From Rhodoferax mekongensis (GTDB taxonomy: Bacteria > Pseudomonadota > Gammaproteobacteria > Burkholderiales > Burkholderiaceae_C): a DNA stretch of 64,000 nt. The stretch's first letter is position 1. Each line of letters starts with the position of its first letter. Where the stretch lies: assembly GCF_032191775.1 (NCBI RefSeq), contig NZ_CP132507.1, positions 3,311,001 through 3,375,000 on the forward strand. The letters are read 5' to 3'. Both the position numbers and the translations under genes were made by a program. Positions 35,969 to 44,577 of the stretch are shown in pieces. Under the pieces are notes generated by a model. The model saw only the letters and a list, made by a program, of their open reading frames with translations, was not told the origin of the DNA and searched no databases.

Positions 35969-37765
35969 ATGAGCACGCCTGAACCCGACCTGCTTGCCTC
36001 GCTGCAATCTCAGATCGGGGCGCTGCAGGCTGACAACGCCGCGCTGCGCGCGCAGCTCAACCAGCAAGAAATCCAGGCTAGGCAATGGTTGCTGAGGCGG
36101 ACTACTGAGATTCAGTACGACGCGGAGGAGCAGCGACGCGCAGAGACCCTGCAGCGGGTGTTCTACCGCATTGCAGAGCGGGCGACGGCGGGTTTGTCGT
36201 TTTATGACTTTCTGCAGGTGGTGCACCAGCTGCTGCGCGAGTTGATGTTTGCCGACAACTTTTATGTGGCCCTGCATGACCACGACAGAGGGTTGATGGA
36301 CTACCCCTACTACGTGGATGAAAAAGACGGTGACGTGATGCAACGCGAGGGGGTGCCCTGCAAGCGCGGAATGACGGAATACGTACTGGAAAGCGGCAAA
36401 CCCCAGCTCATGGACGCCGCCCGATTTCAGGAATTGCGTCACCAGGGTTTGATGGCCGAAGCCACGGGTGACTTGACCTTCAGCTCCTGGCTGGGCGTAC
36501 CCATGCAAATCCGCGGCCGCATGGGGGGTGTACTGGTCGTGCAGGGCTATACACCGGATGTGATTTACGACGAGGATGACGTGAACATCCTCGGCTTTTT
36601 TGCCAACCACGTCAGCGCTGCGATTGAGCGGTACCAAGCGATTGAAGAGTTGCGCAAATCCGAAGCCCGCTACCGCTCGGTGATTGAAAACGTGGGCGTC
36701 GGCGTGGTGGTAGTGCAAGACGGGCGCATGGTGTTTGTGAACCCCAGCATGGAGCGCATCGTGGGGCACTCCACCCAAGCCCTGATGGCCATGCCCTTCA
36801 CCGGCACCATCCACCCCGACGATGTACCGGCTGTGGTGGAGCGGCACCAGAAGCGTCTGCGCGGGGAGCCTGTGGAAGAAACATACAGCTTCCGCATCAT
36901 TACCGACCAAGGCCAGATTCGCACGCTGGATTTGTCCGCAGTCCTGCTGCAGTGGGGCCACCGGGATGCGACCCTGCTCTTCGTGGTCGATGCCACGGCA
37001 CGGGTAGAAGCAGAGCAAAACCAGAAGCGCGCCCTGCAGCAACAGATAGAGCTTAACGACCTCAAGAGCCGCTTTATCACTATGGCGTCCCATGAGTTCC
37101 GCACACCGCTGGCCACCATCCACGGCTCGGTGGATTTGCTGATGCACTACCAAGATCGCATGCCGGCCGACAAAAAGCGATTGACTCTCCTGAAGATTGA
37201 CGATGCCGTGGAGCGCATGACCCACATGCTGGAAAACGTGCTCGTCATCGGCCGCTCGGATGCCGGGCGCTTGCAATTCAAACCTCAACCCTCACAGGTC
37301 TCGATGTTTTGCAAAAGCCTGGTGGACGAGCTGCGCAGTGCCATGGCGGAGCCCTTCAGCCGGATCCGTTTGGCGATGGACTTGCCACCGGATAGCGAGA
37401 CCTACCTGTTGGACGAGACCCTGATGCGCAACATCGTGGGCAATCTGCTGTCCAACGCCATCAAATACTCCCCCCACGGCGGACAAGTCATGCTGCAGGT
37501 GCAACCACGTCCGGGCGAACTGCTGCTGCGCGTTTCGGACCAGGGCATAGGCATCCCGCTCGCAGACCAACCCCAGTTGTTCGAGAGCTTTCACCGTGCC
37601 AGCAACGTGGGCAACATCTCCGGCACCGGCCTGGGTTTGTCCATCGTTCGAGAGGCTGTGCAATGTCATGGTGGCAGCATCTCTGTGGAGAGCGCGACCG
37701 GTCAGGGAAGCACATTCACGGTCATCTTGACCGCCCCCGCAGCGCCCAAGGAGAGTGCCCCGTGA
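35969..37765 (+). CDS. GAF-PAS sensor histidine kinase
   Basis: Soluble hybrid-free kinase of 598 residues: N-terminal coiled coil (about 10-50), GAF domain (about 65-215), PAS domain (about 230-345), HisKA with SHEFRTPL and phospho-acceptor H375, and HATPase with NLLSNAIKYS, DQGIGIP and GTGLGLSIV. No membrane segment. The stop overlaps the GTG start of the response regulator by 4 bases, so the two surely form a pair. Confidence 0.92.
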   Translation: MSTPEPDLLASLQSQIGALQADNAALRAQLNQQEIQARQWLLRRTTEIQYDAEEQRRAETLQRVFYRIAERATAGLSFYDFLQVVHQLLRELMFADNFYVALHDHDRGLMDYPYYVDEKDGDVMQREGVPCKRGMTEYVLESGKPQLMDAARFQELRHQGLMAEATGDLTFSSWLGVPMQIRGRMGGVLVVQGYTPDVIYDEDDVNILGFFANHVSAAIERYQAIEELRKSEARYRSVIENVGVGVVVVQDGRMVFVNPSMERIVGHSTQALMAMPFTGTIHPDDVPAVVERHQKRLRGEPVEETYSFRIITDQGQIRTLDLSAVLLQWGHRDATLLFVVDATARVEAEQNQKRALQQQIELNDLKSRFITMASHEFRTPLATIHGSVDLLMHYQDRMPADKKRLTLLKIDDAVERMTHMLENVLVIGRSDAGRLQFKPQPSQVSMFCKSLVDELRSAMAEPFSRIRLAMDLPPDSETYLLDETLMRNIVGNLLSNAIKYSPHGGQVMLQVQPRPGELLLRVSDQGIGIPLADQPQLFESFHRASNVGNISGTGLGLSIVREAVQCHGGSISVESATGQGSTFTVILTAPAAPKESAP

Positions 37766-39495
37766 AGATCCTGATCGCTGAAGACGAGCCCTCCCTGCGC
37801 GAGAACCTGCAATGGATGCTGGAGCTCGAAGGCTTTGAGGTGCTGGCCGCCTGCGACGGGCTGGAAGCCCTGGCGATGGCGCAATCCCACAAGCCGGACC
37901 TGGTGCTCACCGATGTGATGATGCCCGGACTCGATGGATTCGGCCTGGTCAAGGCGCTGCGCGAGAACCCCGGCAGCTCGACCCTGCCCATCATCATGCT
38001 GACCGCGCGGGCGGACCGGACCGACACCCGCACCGGCATGAACTTGGGTGCGGACGACTACCTCACCAAACCCTGCCGGCGCGAAGAGCTTTTGGAGGCG
38101 GTGCACGCCCGGCTTGAGCGAAGCCGCATCCAGCAACTGGCCGCACAGCGCATGCAAATGGAAGTGCGCCAGGCCATGCAAATTGACACGCTCACCGCCT
38201 TGCCGGGCCGTGACCTGTTCGAGCAGCAACTGGACAACGCACTCAATGCCTGTCCCACTGTGTCCTTGCTGTGCCTCGGGCTGGATGGCTTTTCCAAGAT
38301 CAACGAATCCTTGGGCACCGGTGTGGGTGATCTGGTGTTGCGCGAGGTGGGCAAGCGCCTGCAGCAGTGCACCCTGCAAAGCGATCGTACCCGGCCCTAT
38401 GACGCCGTGGGCCGCTTGGGAGGTGACCAGTTTGCAGTATGCCTGGCTGACTTGCCAGACCCCGCAGCCCTGGCCGCCCACGCGGGCAACCTGCTGCGCG
38501 CCTTATCCCAGCCCTACAACGTGTCCGGACACACCCTGTTTTTGACGGCCAGCATTGGCGGTAGCGCTTACCCTGAGCAGGCCGACAGCGTGCACGCACT
38601 GCTGCTCAATGCTGAGTCTGCCCTGCACCATGCCAAGCCCGACGGACCGGGCACCTATGTGTATTTCGATGCGGCCATGAACCGCCGCGTGGCCCGCTCA
38701 CTCCTCATTCACAACGAGTTGCACCGCGCGCTGGAGAACGGCGATTTGCAGCTGTTCTACCAGCCCCAAGTGCGCATCAGCACCGGCGAAGTGGTGGGCT
38801 TTGAAGCCCTGCTGCGCTGGCAGCACGCCACCATGGGCTGGATCTCGCCGGCCGAGTTCATTCCGGTCGCCGAACAAAGCGGCATCATTGTGCAGATCGG
38901 TGAATGGGTGATGCACACCGCGGCCCGTCAGGCAGCCCAGTGGCTCGCGCGCGGGCACCGCAACTTCCGCATCGCAGTCAATATCTCGGTGCGCCAATTC
39001 GTGGGGCAGGACCTGCCACAGCTGGTGGACACCGTGCTCAAAGAAACCGGTTTGCCCCCCCATATGCTGGAGCTGGAAGTGACCGAAAGCCTGGCCTTGC
39101 ACAGCGTAGCCACCACCCTGGCCATCCTGCACGACTGCAAGTCGCTGGGCGTGAAGCTGGCGATGGACGATTTCGGTACCGGTTACTCCAGCTTGTCCTA
39201 CCTCAAGCGTTACCCGCTGGATGCCTTGAAGATCGATCAGGCCTTTGTGCGCAACATCCCGCAGGACCAGGGCGACATGGCCATCACCCGCGCCATCGTG
39301 GCCATGGCCCACAGCTTCGGCATGTCCGTGATCGCCGAAGGCGTGGAAACCATCGCACAGCTGGAATTCCTGCGCGCTCTGGGCTGCGAGGACGTGCAGG
39401 GCTATCTGTTCAGCAAACCGGTGCCCGCCGATCAGGCCGCCACCGCGTTTGCCGGTTTTGCGACCTATCCGGCTGTCAGCGACCCCGTGATCTGA
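37762..39495 (+). CDS. Response regulator with REC-GGDEF-EAL output
   Basis: 577 residues: receiver domain with acidic pocket EDE (7-9), phospho-acceptor D51 in LTDVMMPGLDG and Lys in YLTKP; a GGDEF domain with degenerate GGDQF but an upstream RPYD inhibitory-type site; an EAL domain with EALLRW and DDFGTGYSSLSYLK intact. Most likely a phosphorylation-controlled c-di-GMP phosphodiesterase whose GGDQF domain is regulatory. GTG 37762 overlaps the kinase stop. Confidence 0.9.
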   Translation: MKILIAEDEPSLRENLQWMLELEGFEVLAACDGLEALAMAQSHKPDLVLTDVMMPGLDGFGLVKALRENPGSSTLPIIMLTARADRTDTRTGMNLGADDYLTKPCRREELLEAVHARLERSRIQQLAAQRMQMEVRQAMQIDTLTALPGRDLFEQQLDNALNACPTVSLLCLGLDGFSKINESLGTGVGDLVLREVGKRLQQCTLQSDRTRPYDAVGRLGGDQFAVCLADLPDPAALAAHAGNLLRALSQPYNVSGHTLFLTASIGGSAYPEQADSVHALLLNAESALHHAKPDGPGTYVYFDAAMNRRVARSLLIHNELHRALENGDLQLFYQPQVRISTGEVVGFEALLRWQHATMGWISPAEFIPVAEQSGIIVQIGEWVMHTAARQAAQWLARGHRNFRIAVNISVRQFVGQDLPQLVDTVLKETGLPPHMLELEVTESLALHSVATTLAILHDCKSLGVKLAMDDFGTGYSSLSYLKRYPLDALKIDQAFVRNIPQDQGDMAITRAIVAMAHSFGMSVIAEGVETIAQLEFLRALGCEDVQGYLFSKPVPADQAATAFAGFATYPAVSDPVI

Positions 39496-39498
39496 GGC

Positions 39499-40332
39499 TT
39501 ATTCCGCCCAGACTACCAGCCCGGTCCACGCGGTGAGCAGCACCACGCACCCGAACACGATGCGGTAGTACGCAAAACCCACAAAGCTGTGGGTGGAGAT
39601 GAATTTGAGCAACCAGCGCACGCATAGCCACGCACTGATAAACGAAAACACCAGCCCCACAAGGAACATGGGCGCATCTGCCATCGACAGCAGCGCGCGC
39701 TCTTTGTAGAGGCTATAGGCACCCGCGCCTATCAGGGTGGGTATCGCGAGAAAGAACGAAAAATCGGTCGCCGCCTTGCGGGACAAGCCAAGCAGCATGC
39801 CCCCGATGATGGTGGAGCCACTGCGGCTGGTGCCCGGAATCATGGCCAGGCACTGCACCAGACCCACCTTGAGGGCGTCCAAAACAGTCATGTCGTCCAC
39901 GCTGTGCACCCGCACGGCATTGCCGCCCGCGCTCTGGCGGCGTTCCGCCCACAGAATGATGAAGCCGCCCACGATGAAGGTGGTGGCCACCACGGCCGGT
40001 GTAAACAGGTGCGCCTTGATGGCCTTGCCGAACAGCAGGCCCAGAATGACAGCGGGGAAGAAACCGATCAGCACATTCAGCGCAAACCGCTGGGCGGCCT
40101 TGTCGGTGGGCAGGGCCACCAGCGTGTCACGGATCTTTTGCCAGTACACCAGAATCACGGCAAAGATGGCACCGGTCTGGATGGCAATGTCAAACACCTT
40201 GGCCTTCTCGTCGTCAAAACCCAGGAGCGAGCCCGCCAGGATCAGGTGGCCGGTACTGGAAATCGGCAAAAACTCGGTCAGCCCCTCCACCACACCCATG
40301 ATGGCGGCCTTGATCAACAACACAATATCCAA
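39499..40332 (-). CDS. uppP: Undecaprenyl-diphosphatase UppP (BacA)
   Basis: Inner-membrane enzyme recycling the lipid carrier of cell-wall synthesis; raises bacitracin tolerance. 277 residues, about eight membrane helices, with signatures [17 protein letters not shown] (near residue 16) and [15 protein letters not shown]. The likely start is TTG 40332 (M-D-I-V-L-L...), which follows AGGGAGAG at correct spacing. An ATG at 40359 would place the ribosome site inside the gene. Convergent with the REC-GGDEF-EAL gene, 3 bases apart. Confidence 0.93.
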   Translation of the reverse strand: MDIVLLIKAAIMGVVEGLTEFLPISSTGHLILAGSLLGFDDEKAKVFDIAIQTGAIFAVILVYWQKIRDTLVALPTDKAAQRFALNVLIGFFPAVILGLLFGKAIKAHLFTPAVVATTFIVGGFIILWAERRQSAGGNAVRVHSVDDMTVLDALKVGLVQCLAMIPGTSRSGSTIIGGMLLGLSRKAATDFSFFLAIPTLIGAGAYSLYKERALLSMADAPMFLVGLVFSFISAWLCVRWLLKFISTHSFVGFAYYRIVFGCVVLLTAWTGLVVWAE

Positions 40333-40365
40333 AACAACTCTCCCTGAAATACAAGCCAAATCGGC

Positions 40366-40415
40366 CGCTATCGCTCATCGAATATGCGCGAGCAGCTCAC
40401 CTTTTGATAGCAATT
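40366..40415 (-). repeat. Dispersed palindromic element, copy 10
   Basis: In minus sense: AATTGCTATCAAAAGGTGAG, then CTGCTCGCGCATATTC and GAGCGATAGCGG. It lies between uppP and the ABC permease gene; its left end reaches the permease stop codon (TAA at 40414-40416). Confidence 0.88.
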
Positions 40416-41649
40416 ATTCGTAGCGCAGCGCCTGGATAGGCAGCAGCCCCGCCGCACGCCGCGCCGGGTAGTAGCCGAAAAACACGCCCACCGCCGCCGA
40501 GAAGCCCACGGACAGCAGCACCGAGCCGGCGCTCAAGGTCACTTGCCAACCTGCGAAGTGTCCCACACCCCAGGTCGCCAGCGCCCCGAACGCCACCCCG
40601 ATGGCACCCCCCAAGAGGCTCAAGGTCACGGCTTCAATCAAAAACTGGGCCAAGATATCGCGCCCCCGCGCACCCACTGCCATGCGCAGCCCGATCTCGC
40701 GGGTGCGCTCGGTCACGCTCACCAGCATGATGTTCATGATTCCAATGCCGCCAATTACCAGGCTGATGCCCGCCACTGCCGCCAGCAAGAGTGTCATGAC
40801 GCGGCTGCTCTCCTCCTGCGCCTGCAAGATCTCGGTGAGGTTGCGCACCACGAAGGGATCGTCCGTGCCTTCCTGCACCTTGAAGCGCTGGCGCAGCAAG
40901 TCCTTGATGCTGTCTTCCACCGCCCGCATGTCCTGACCCTCGCGCACCTTCACACTGATGCTGCCCACGCGCTTGAGCCGGCTCGTGGCGTCGCCGCCCC
41001 AGATACGGTTGCGCAGCGTCCCCAGCGGCACCATGACCACGTCGTCCTGATCCTGCCCCATAGAGTTCTGGCCCTTGGGCGCCAACACGCCAATCACCGT
41101 CATCGGGATGTTGCGCACCCGGATGACCTGTTCCACCGGATCCTGGTCGCCGAACAGCTCGCGCGCCACCGTGCTGCCTATCCAGGCCACCTTGGCGGAG
41201 CCGGCCAGCTCGCCTGCATCGAACATGCGGCCGGTGGCCAGCGGCCAGTCGCGCGCCTCCAGATAGTCGTTGTTCACCCCGAAGATGGTGGAGCTCCAAT
41301 TGGTGTTGCCAAACACCAATTGCCCGCTGGTGCGCGACGTGGGGGCCGCCACCTGCACCTCGGGAATTTCGAGTCCGATGGCGGTAGCGTCTTCTTCGGT
41401 CAGTCGCTGGCGGGTCTGTGCCCCCAGGCGCACGCCGGCTTGTGACACGCCACCGGGCAGCACCAGCATGATGTTGGAGCCCAGCCCCTTCATCTGCTCC
41501 TGCACCCGGTCGGTCGCACCCCGGCCCACCGCAATCATGGTGATCACCGCGGCCACCCCGATGATGATGCCCAGCATGGTCAAAAAGCTGCGCAGGGTGT
41601 TGGCCGCGAGGGACCGCCAGGCGCTGCGCAATGCGGCAAAAAAATTCAT
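40414..41649 (-). CDS. MacB-like ABC transporter permease
   Basis: 411-residue FtsX/MacB-type mechanotransmission permease. One N-terminal helix (SFLTMLGIIIGVAAVITMIAV), a large periplasmic MacB core domain (about 45-280), then three C-terminal helices (LLLAAVAGISLVIGGIGIMN; MNIMLVSVTERTREIGLRMAVGA motif in part). It ends ALRYE at the edge of a palindromic element. Overlaps the ATPase stop by 4 bases; acts with the ATPase and adaptor upstream. Confidence 0.92.
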   Translation of the reverse strand: MNFFAALRSAWRSLAANTLRSFLTMLGIIIGVAAVITMIAVGRGATDRVQEQMKGLGSNIMLVLPGGVSQAGVRLGAQTRQRLTEEDATAIGLEIPEVQVAAPTSRTSGQLVFGNTNWSSTIFGVNNDYLEARDWPLATGRMFDAGELAGSAKVAWIGSTVARELFGDQDPVEQVIRVRNIPMTVIGVLAPKGQNSMGQDQDDVVMVPLGTLRNRIWGGDATSRLKRVGSISVKVREGQDMRAVEDSIKDLLRQRFKVQEGTDDPFVVRNLTEILQAQEESSRVMTLLLAAVAGISLVIGGIGIMNIMLVSVTERTREIGLRMAVGARGRDILAQFLIEAVTLSLLGGAIGVAFGALATWGVGHFAGWQVTLSAGSVLLSVGFSAAVGVFFGYYPARRAAGLLPIQALRYE

Positions 41650-42338
41650 TTCGGAGCCCCCGCCTGCACCGTGTCTTCCACCATGCGGCCGTCCTTGAAG
41701 ACCAGCTTGCGGCGGGCCCAGGCGGCGATGTCAGGTTCGTGGGTCACCAGCACCACGGTCATGCCCTGGCGGTTGAGGTCGGTGAGCAGCTGCATGATGT
41801 CTTCGCTGGTCTCAGAGTCCAGCGCGCCGGTGGGCTCATCGGCCAGGATGAGCTGCGGCCGGTTCACCAGCGCACGCGCAATCGCCACGCGCTGCTGCTG
41901 TCCGCCCGACAGCTCGGCGGGTGTGTGATGCGCGCGCTCACCGAGGCCCACGCGCTGTAGCGCTTCCAGCGCGCGGGCGTGGCGCTCAGGCGCCTTGATG
42001 CCGGCGTACACCATGGGCAGCTCCACGTTCTCCAGCGCGCTGGTACGGGCCAACAGGTTGAACTGCTGGAACACAAAGCCGATGCGCCGGTTGCGGATGG
42101 AGGCCAGCGCATCCGGCGCCATGCCCTGCACGGCTTCGCCGGCCAACCGATAGCTGCCGCTGCCGGGCTGGTCCAGACAGCCCAAAATGTTCATCAAGGT
42201 CGATTTGCCCGAGCCCGAAGTGCCCATGATGGCCACCATCTCGCCCTCGGCAATGTCCAGCGACACGCCTCGCAGGGCGTGCACCGTCTGGTCGCCCATG
42301 GCGTAGGTTTTGGTCAGCTCGCGGGCCGAAATCAGCAT
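41646..42338 (-). CDS. MacB/LolD-type ABC transporter ATP-binding protein
   Basis: 230 residues: Walker A GTSGSGKST (about 44), Q-loop VFQQFNLL, signature LSGGQQQRVAIARAL and Walker B LILADEPTGALD, with H-loop VTHEPD. ATPase and permease are separate genes here, unlike fused MacB. ATG 42338 gives the standard N-terminus MLISARELTKTY. Middle gene of the adaptor-ATPase-permease operon. Confidence 0.93.
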   Translation of the reverse strand: MLISARELTKTYAMGDQTVHALRGVSLDIAEGEMVAIMGTSGSGKSTLMNILGCLDQPGSGSYRLAGEAVQGMAPDALASIRNRRIGFVFQQFNLLARTSALENVELPMVYAGIKAPERHARALEALQRVGLGERAHHTPAELSGGQQQRVAIARALVNRPQLILADEPTGALDSETSEDIMQLLTDLNRQGMTVVLVTHEPDIAAWARRKLVFKDGRMVEDTVQAGAPK

Positions 42339-42348
42339 GCTTTTTGCC

Positions 42349-43635
42349 TCAGAACGGCGGACGCGGGCCATTGCTGCCGGTCCCACCGGCCTTGGCCGCC
42401 GCCGCGGTCTTGATGCCGGTGATCACCTCGGTGCCCTCTGGCAATGCCGGGCCGCCTTCACCGCCCTCCAGCACTTCGGTGCTGCTGCCATCCGAGACGC
42501 CGATGCGCACGGCTACGGCCTGAGGTTTGCCATCCGCACCCAGGGTGTAGACGCGGCCCTTGCCTTGCCCACGCGCGCCTGCCGGGGCGTCCACGCCCTC
42601 AATGCGCATGCGCAGAGCGGAGTTGGGCACCTTGAGCGCTTTGTCACGCTGGTCGGTAATCACACGCACATTGGCCGTCATACCGGGCAGCAACTTGCCG
42701 CCTTCGTTTTTGAAGCCGACGATGGCCACATAGGTCACCACATTCGCCACATTGGTGGCCGCCTTGCGCACCTGGCGGATGCTGCCCTCAAAGGTTTGGC
42801 CGGGGAAGGCATCCACCGTAAAGCTCGCCTTCTGGCCGGTTTGCAGGCGACCCACATCGCTCTCGTCAATCGCAGCTTCCACCTGCATGTCCGAGAGGTT
42901 CTGGGCAATCACAAACAGCTCAGGCGCCTGCAGGCTGCTGGCCACCGTCTGGCCGCGCTCGATGGTGCGCTTGATCACAATGCCGTTCACGGGGGACGTA
43001 ATGCGGGTACGGGCCAGGTCAATGCGTGCCTGCGCCAACGCGGCCTCGCGCTGGGCCACATTGGCCTGCGCAGTTTTGACCTGCGCTTGCGCCACGCCTA
43101 CCTGGGCCTGCACGCTCTTCATGGCCTCCAGGCTGGTGTTCACCAAAGCACGGGCCTTGTCGGCCTCGCTGGCGGCGATGAACTGTTTGTCCGCCAGGCT
43201 TTGCTTGCGATCAAAGTCGCGGCGGGCTTCGTCCAGGTCCACCTGCGCGCGAGATACCTGCGTTTGCGCGGCCAGCGCGTTGGCCTGCGCCGTCAGAACG
43301 GCGGCGCGGGCGGCATCGACATCGGCCTGCGCGCTGCGCACGCGGTATTCAAAGGTCTCGGGGTCGATCTGGGCGATCAGCTGGCCGGCTTTGACTTCGC
43401 TATTGAAATCCACCAGCACGTCGCGGATCTGCCCGCTCACCTGGGTGCCCACACTCACCTGCGCCACCGGGCTGACAGCACCACTGGCGGCCACCGTGGC
43501 CTGCAGGTTGCCCCGCGTGATGGCCGCGGTGCGGTATTCGACCCGGCCCGTGCCGGACTGCTGGGTCCACCACCAAGCGCCGGCGGCCAGCAGAGCCACC
43601 AGGACAGCGGCGGCTCCTATGCGTTGTTTATTCAT
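42349..43635 (-). CDS. MacA-like periplasmic adaptor (HlyD/RND family)
   Basis: 428 residues: N-terminal membrane anchor (GAAAVLVALLAAGAWWW), lipoyl half VSVGTQVSGQIRDVLVDFNS, a long alpha-helical hairpin rich in Ala/Gln (about 105-205), second lipoyl half and beta-barrel domains, and a C-terminal GTGSNGPRPPF tail. Connects the MacB-like pump to an outer-membrane TolC-type channel, which is not encoded here. Exported compound unknown (macrolides, peptides or siderophores in relatives). Confidence 0.9.
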   Translation of the reverse strand: MNKQRIGAAAVLVALLAAGAWWWTQQSGTGRVEYRTAAITRGNLQATVAASGAVSPVAQVSVGTQVSGQIRDVLVDFNSEVKAGQLIAQIDPETFEYRVRSAQADVDAARAAVLTAQANALAAQTQVSRAQVDLDEARRDFDRKQSLADKQFIAASEADKARALVNTSLEAMKSVQAQVGVAQAQVKTAQANVAQREAALAQARIDLARTRITSPVNGIVIKRTIERGQTVASSLQAPELFVIAQNLSDMQVEAAIDESDVGRLQTGQKASFTVDAFPGQTFEGSIRQVRKAATNVANVVTYVAIVGFKNEGGKLLPGMTANVRVITDQRDKALKVPNSALRMRIEGVDAPAGARGQGKGRVYTLGADGKPQAVAVRIGVSDGSSTEVLEGGEGGPALPEGTEVITGIKTAAAAKAGGTGSNGPRPPF

Positions 43636-43818
43636 GCTCCGATTCTAGAAAGCCCCTGTGGCACGCACGTGGCACGCCGGCAGAGCCCCCTTTTTCCGGC
43701 TGCCATTCACGCCACGCGGCTGCATTTCGCTCCTCCCGCTCTGCATTCCGTCGCAAACCGGTGGGCAGGGCGAAGTGCTGCCGGCACAGTCACGCCACCA
43801 GACCACGGAGCCCCCGCC

Positions 43819-44232
43819 ATGCAACTCACCCCCGTTATCGCCATCCACATGACCGCCGCGCTGGCCGCACTGGCCATTGGCCCCGTTGCCCTCTGGGCCC
43901 GCAAAGGCCGCGTGCAGCGCACTCATCTGCACCGTGCCGCTGGCTATGCCTGGGTGACCTTGATGCTGGCAACCGCGCTCAGCGCCCTGTTCATCCGCGA
44001 TTACCTGCAGTTCAACATCGCGGGCTACACCTGGATCCACCTGTTCGTGCCGCTCACGCTGGCAGGTCTGTTCGGGGCTTTCCGCGCGCTGTACCTGAAA
44101 GACATCAGCCGCCACCACAAGATCATGCAAGGCCTGTACTTCGGGGCCTGCATAGGCGCAGGTGCCTTCGCCCTGCTGCCCGGCCGCTACCTGGGCCAAC
44201 TGGTCTGGGGCCAGTGGCTCGGCCTCCTGTAA
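43819..44232 (+). CDS. DUF2306-type small membrane protein
   Basis: 137 residues with four membrane helices: MTAALAALAIGPVALWARKG, a YAWVTLMLATALSALFI segment, HLFVPLTLAGLFGAFRALYL and the C-terminal GACIGAGAFALLPGR. RTHLHRAAGYAW and HHKIMQGLYFG carry conserved His residues typical of this family, suggesting a heme or metal role that is not established. ATG 43819 follows CGGAG. First of four rightward genes ending in lytR. Confidence 0.7.
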   Translation: MQLTPVIAIHMTAALAALAIGPVALWARKGRVQRTHLHRAAGYAWVTLMLATALSALFIRDYLQFNIAGYTWIHLFVPLTLAGLFGAFRALYLKDISRHHKIMQGLYFGACIGAGAFALLPGRYLGQLVWGQWLGLL

Positions 44233-44259
44233 CCCACTACATCTCTCAAGGAGCACACC

Positions 44260-44556
44260 ATGAACGCACTCACCCACCTCTCCCCTGCTGAACTCGACCG
44301 TCTGGCCCGCAAACGCGCCGGCGCCAAAATGGGCTGGTACATCCATGCCCTGGTGTTCGTGCTGGTCAATGCCGGACTTGCGGCCTTGTCGGCCCTGCAA
44401 GGCCAGCACTGGGCGGTGTTTCCCACCATGGGTTGGGGCCTGGGTCTGGCGGTGCACGGCGTGGTGGTGTACCTGAGCCTGCAGAACTTCAGCCTCTTTC
44501 ACACCCTGCTGCAGCGCGAACGCCAGCGCCTCGAAACCCTGCGCGACCCCTGGTAA
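44260..44556 (+). CDS. 2TM domain protein
   Basis: 98 residues: a short helical N-terminus (LSPAELDRLARKRAGAKMGW) followed by two membrane helices (IHALVFVLVNAGLAALSAL and MGWGLGLAVHGVVVYLSL) and an amphipathic tail. This 2TM domain is often found beside or fused to LytS-type kinases, fitting its place 21 bases before one. AAGGAGCACACC is a strong ribosome site. Confidence 0.75.
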   Translation: MNALTHLSPAELDRLARKRAGAKMGWYIHALVFVLVNAGLAALSALQGQHWAVFPTMGWGLGLAVHGVVVYLSLQNFSLFHTLLQRERQRLETLRDPW

Positions 44557-44577
44557 GCGCGGCATACTGCGGGCTCT

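Noticed and set aside
42310..44232. 640-codon rightward frame over the MacA-like gene
   Set aside because: Shadow frame; only its last 137 codons, from 43819, form a plausible protein.
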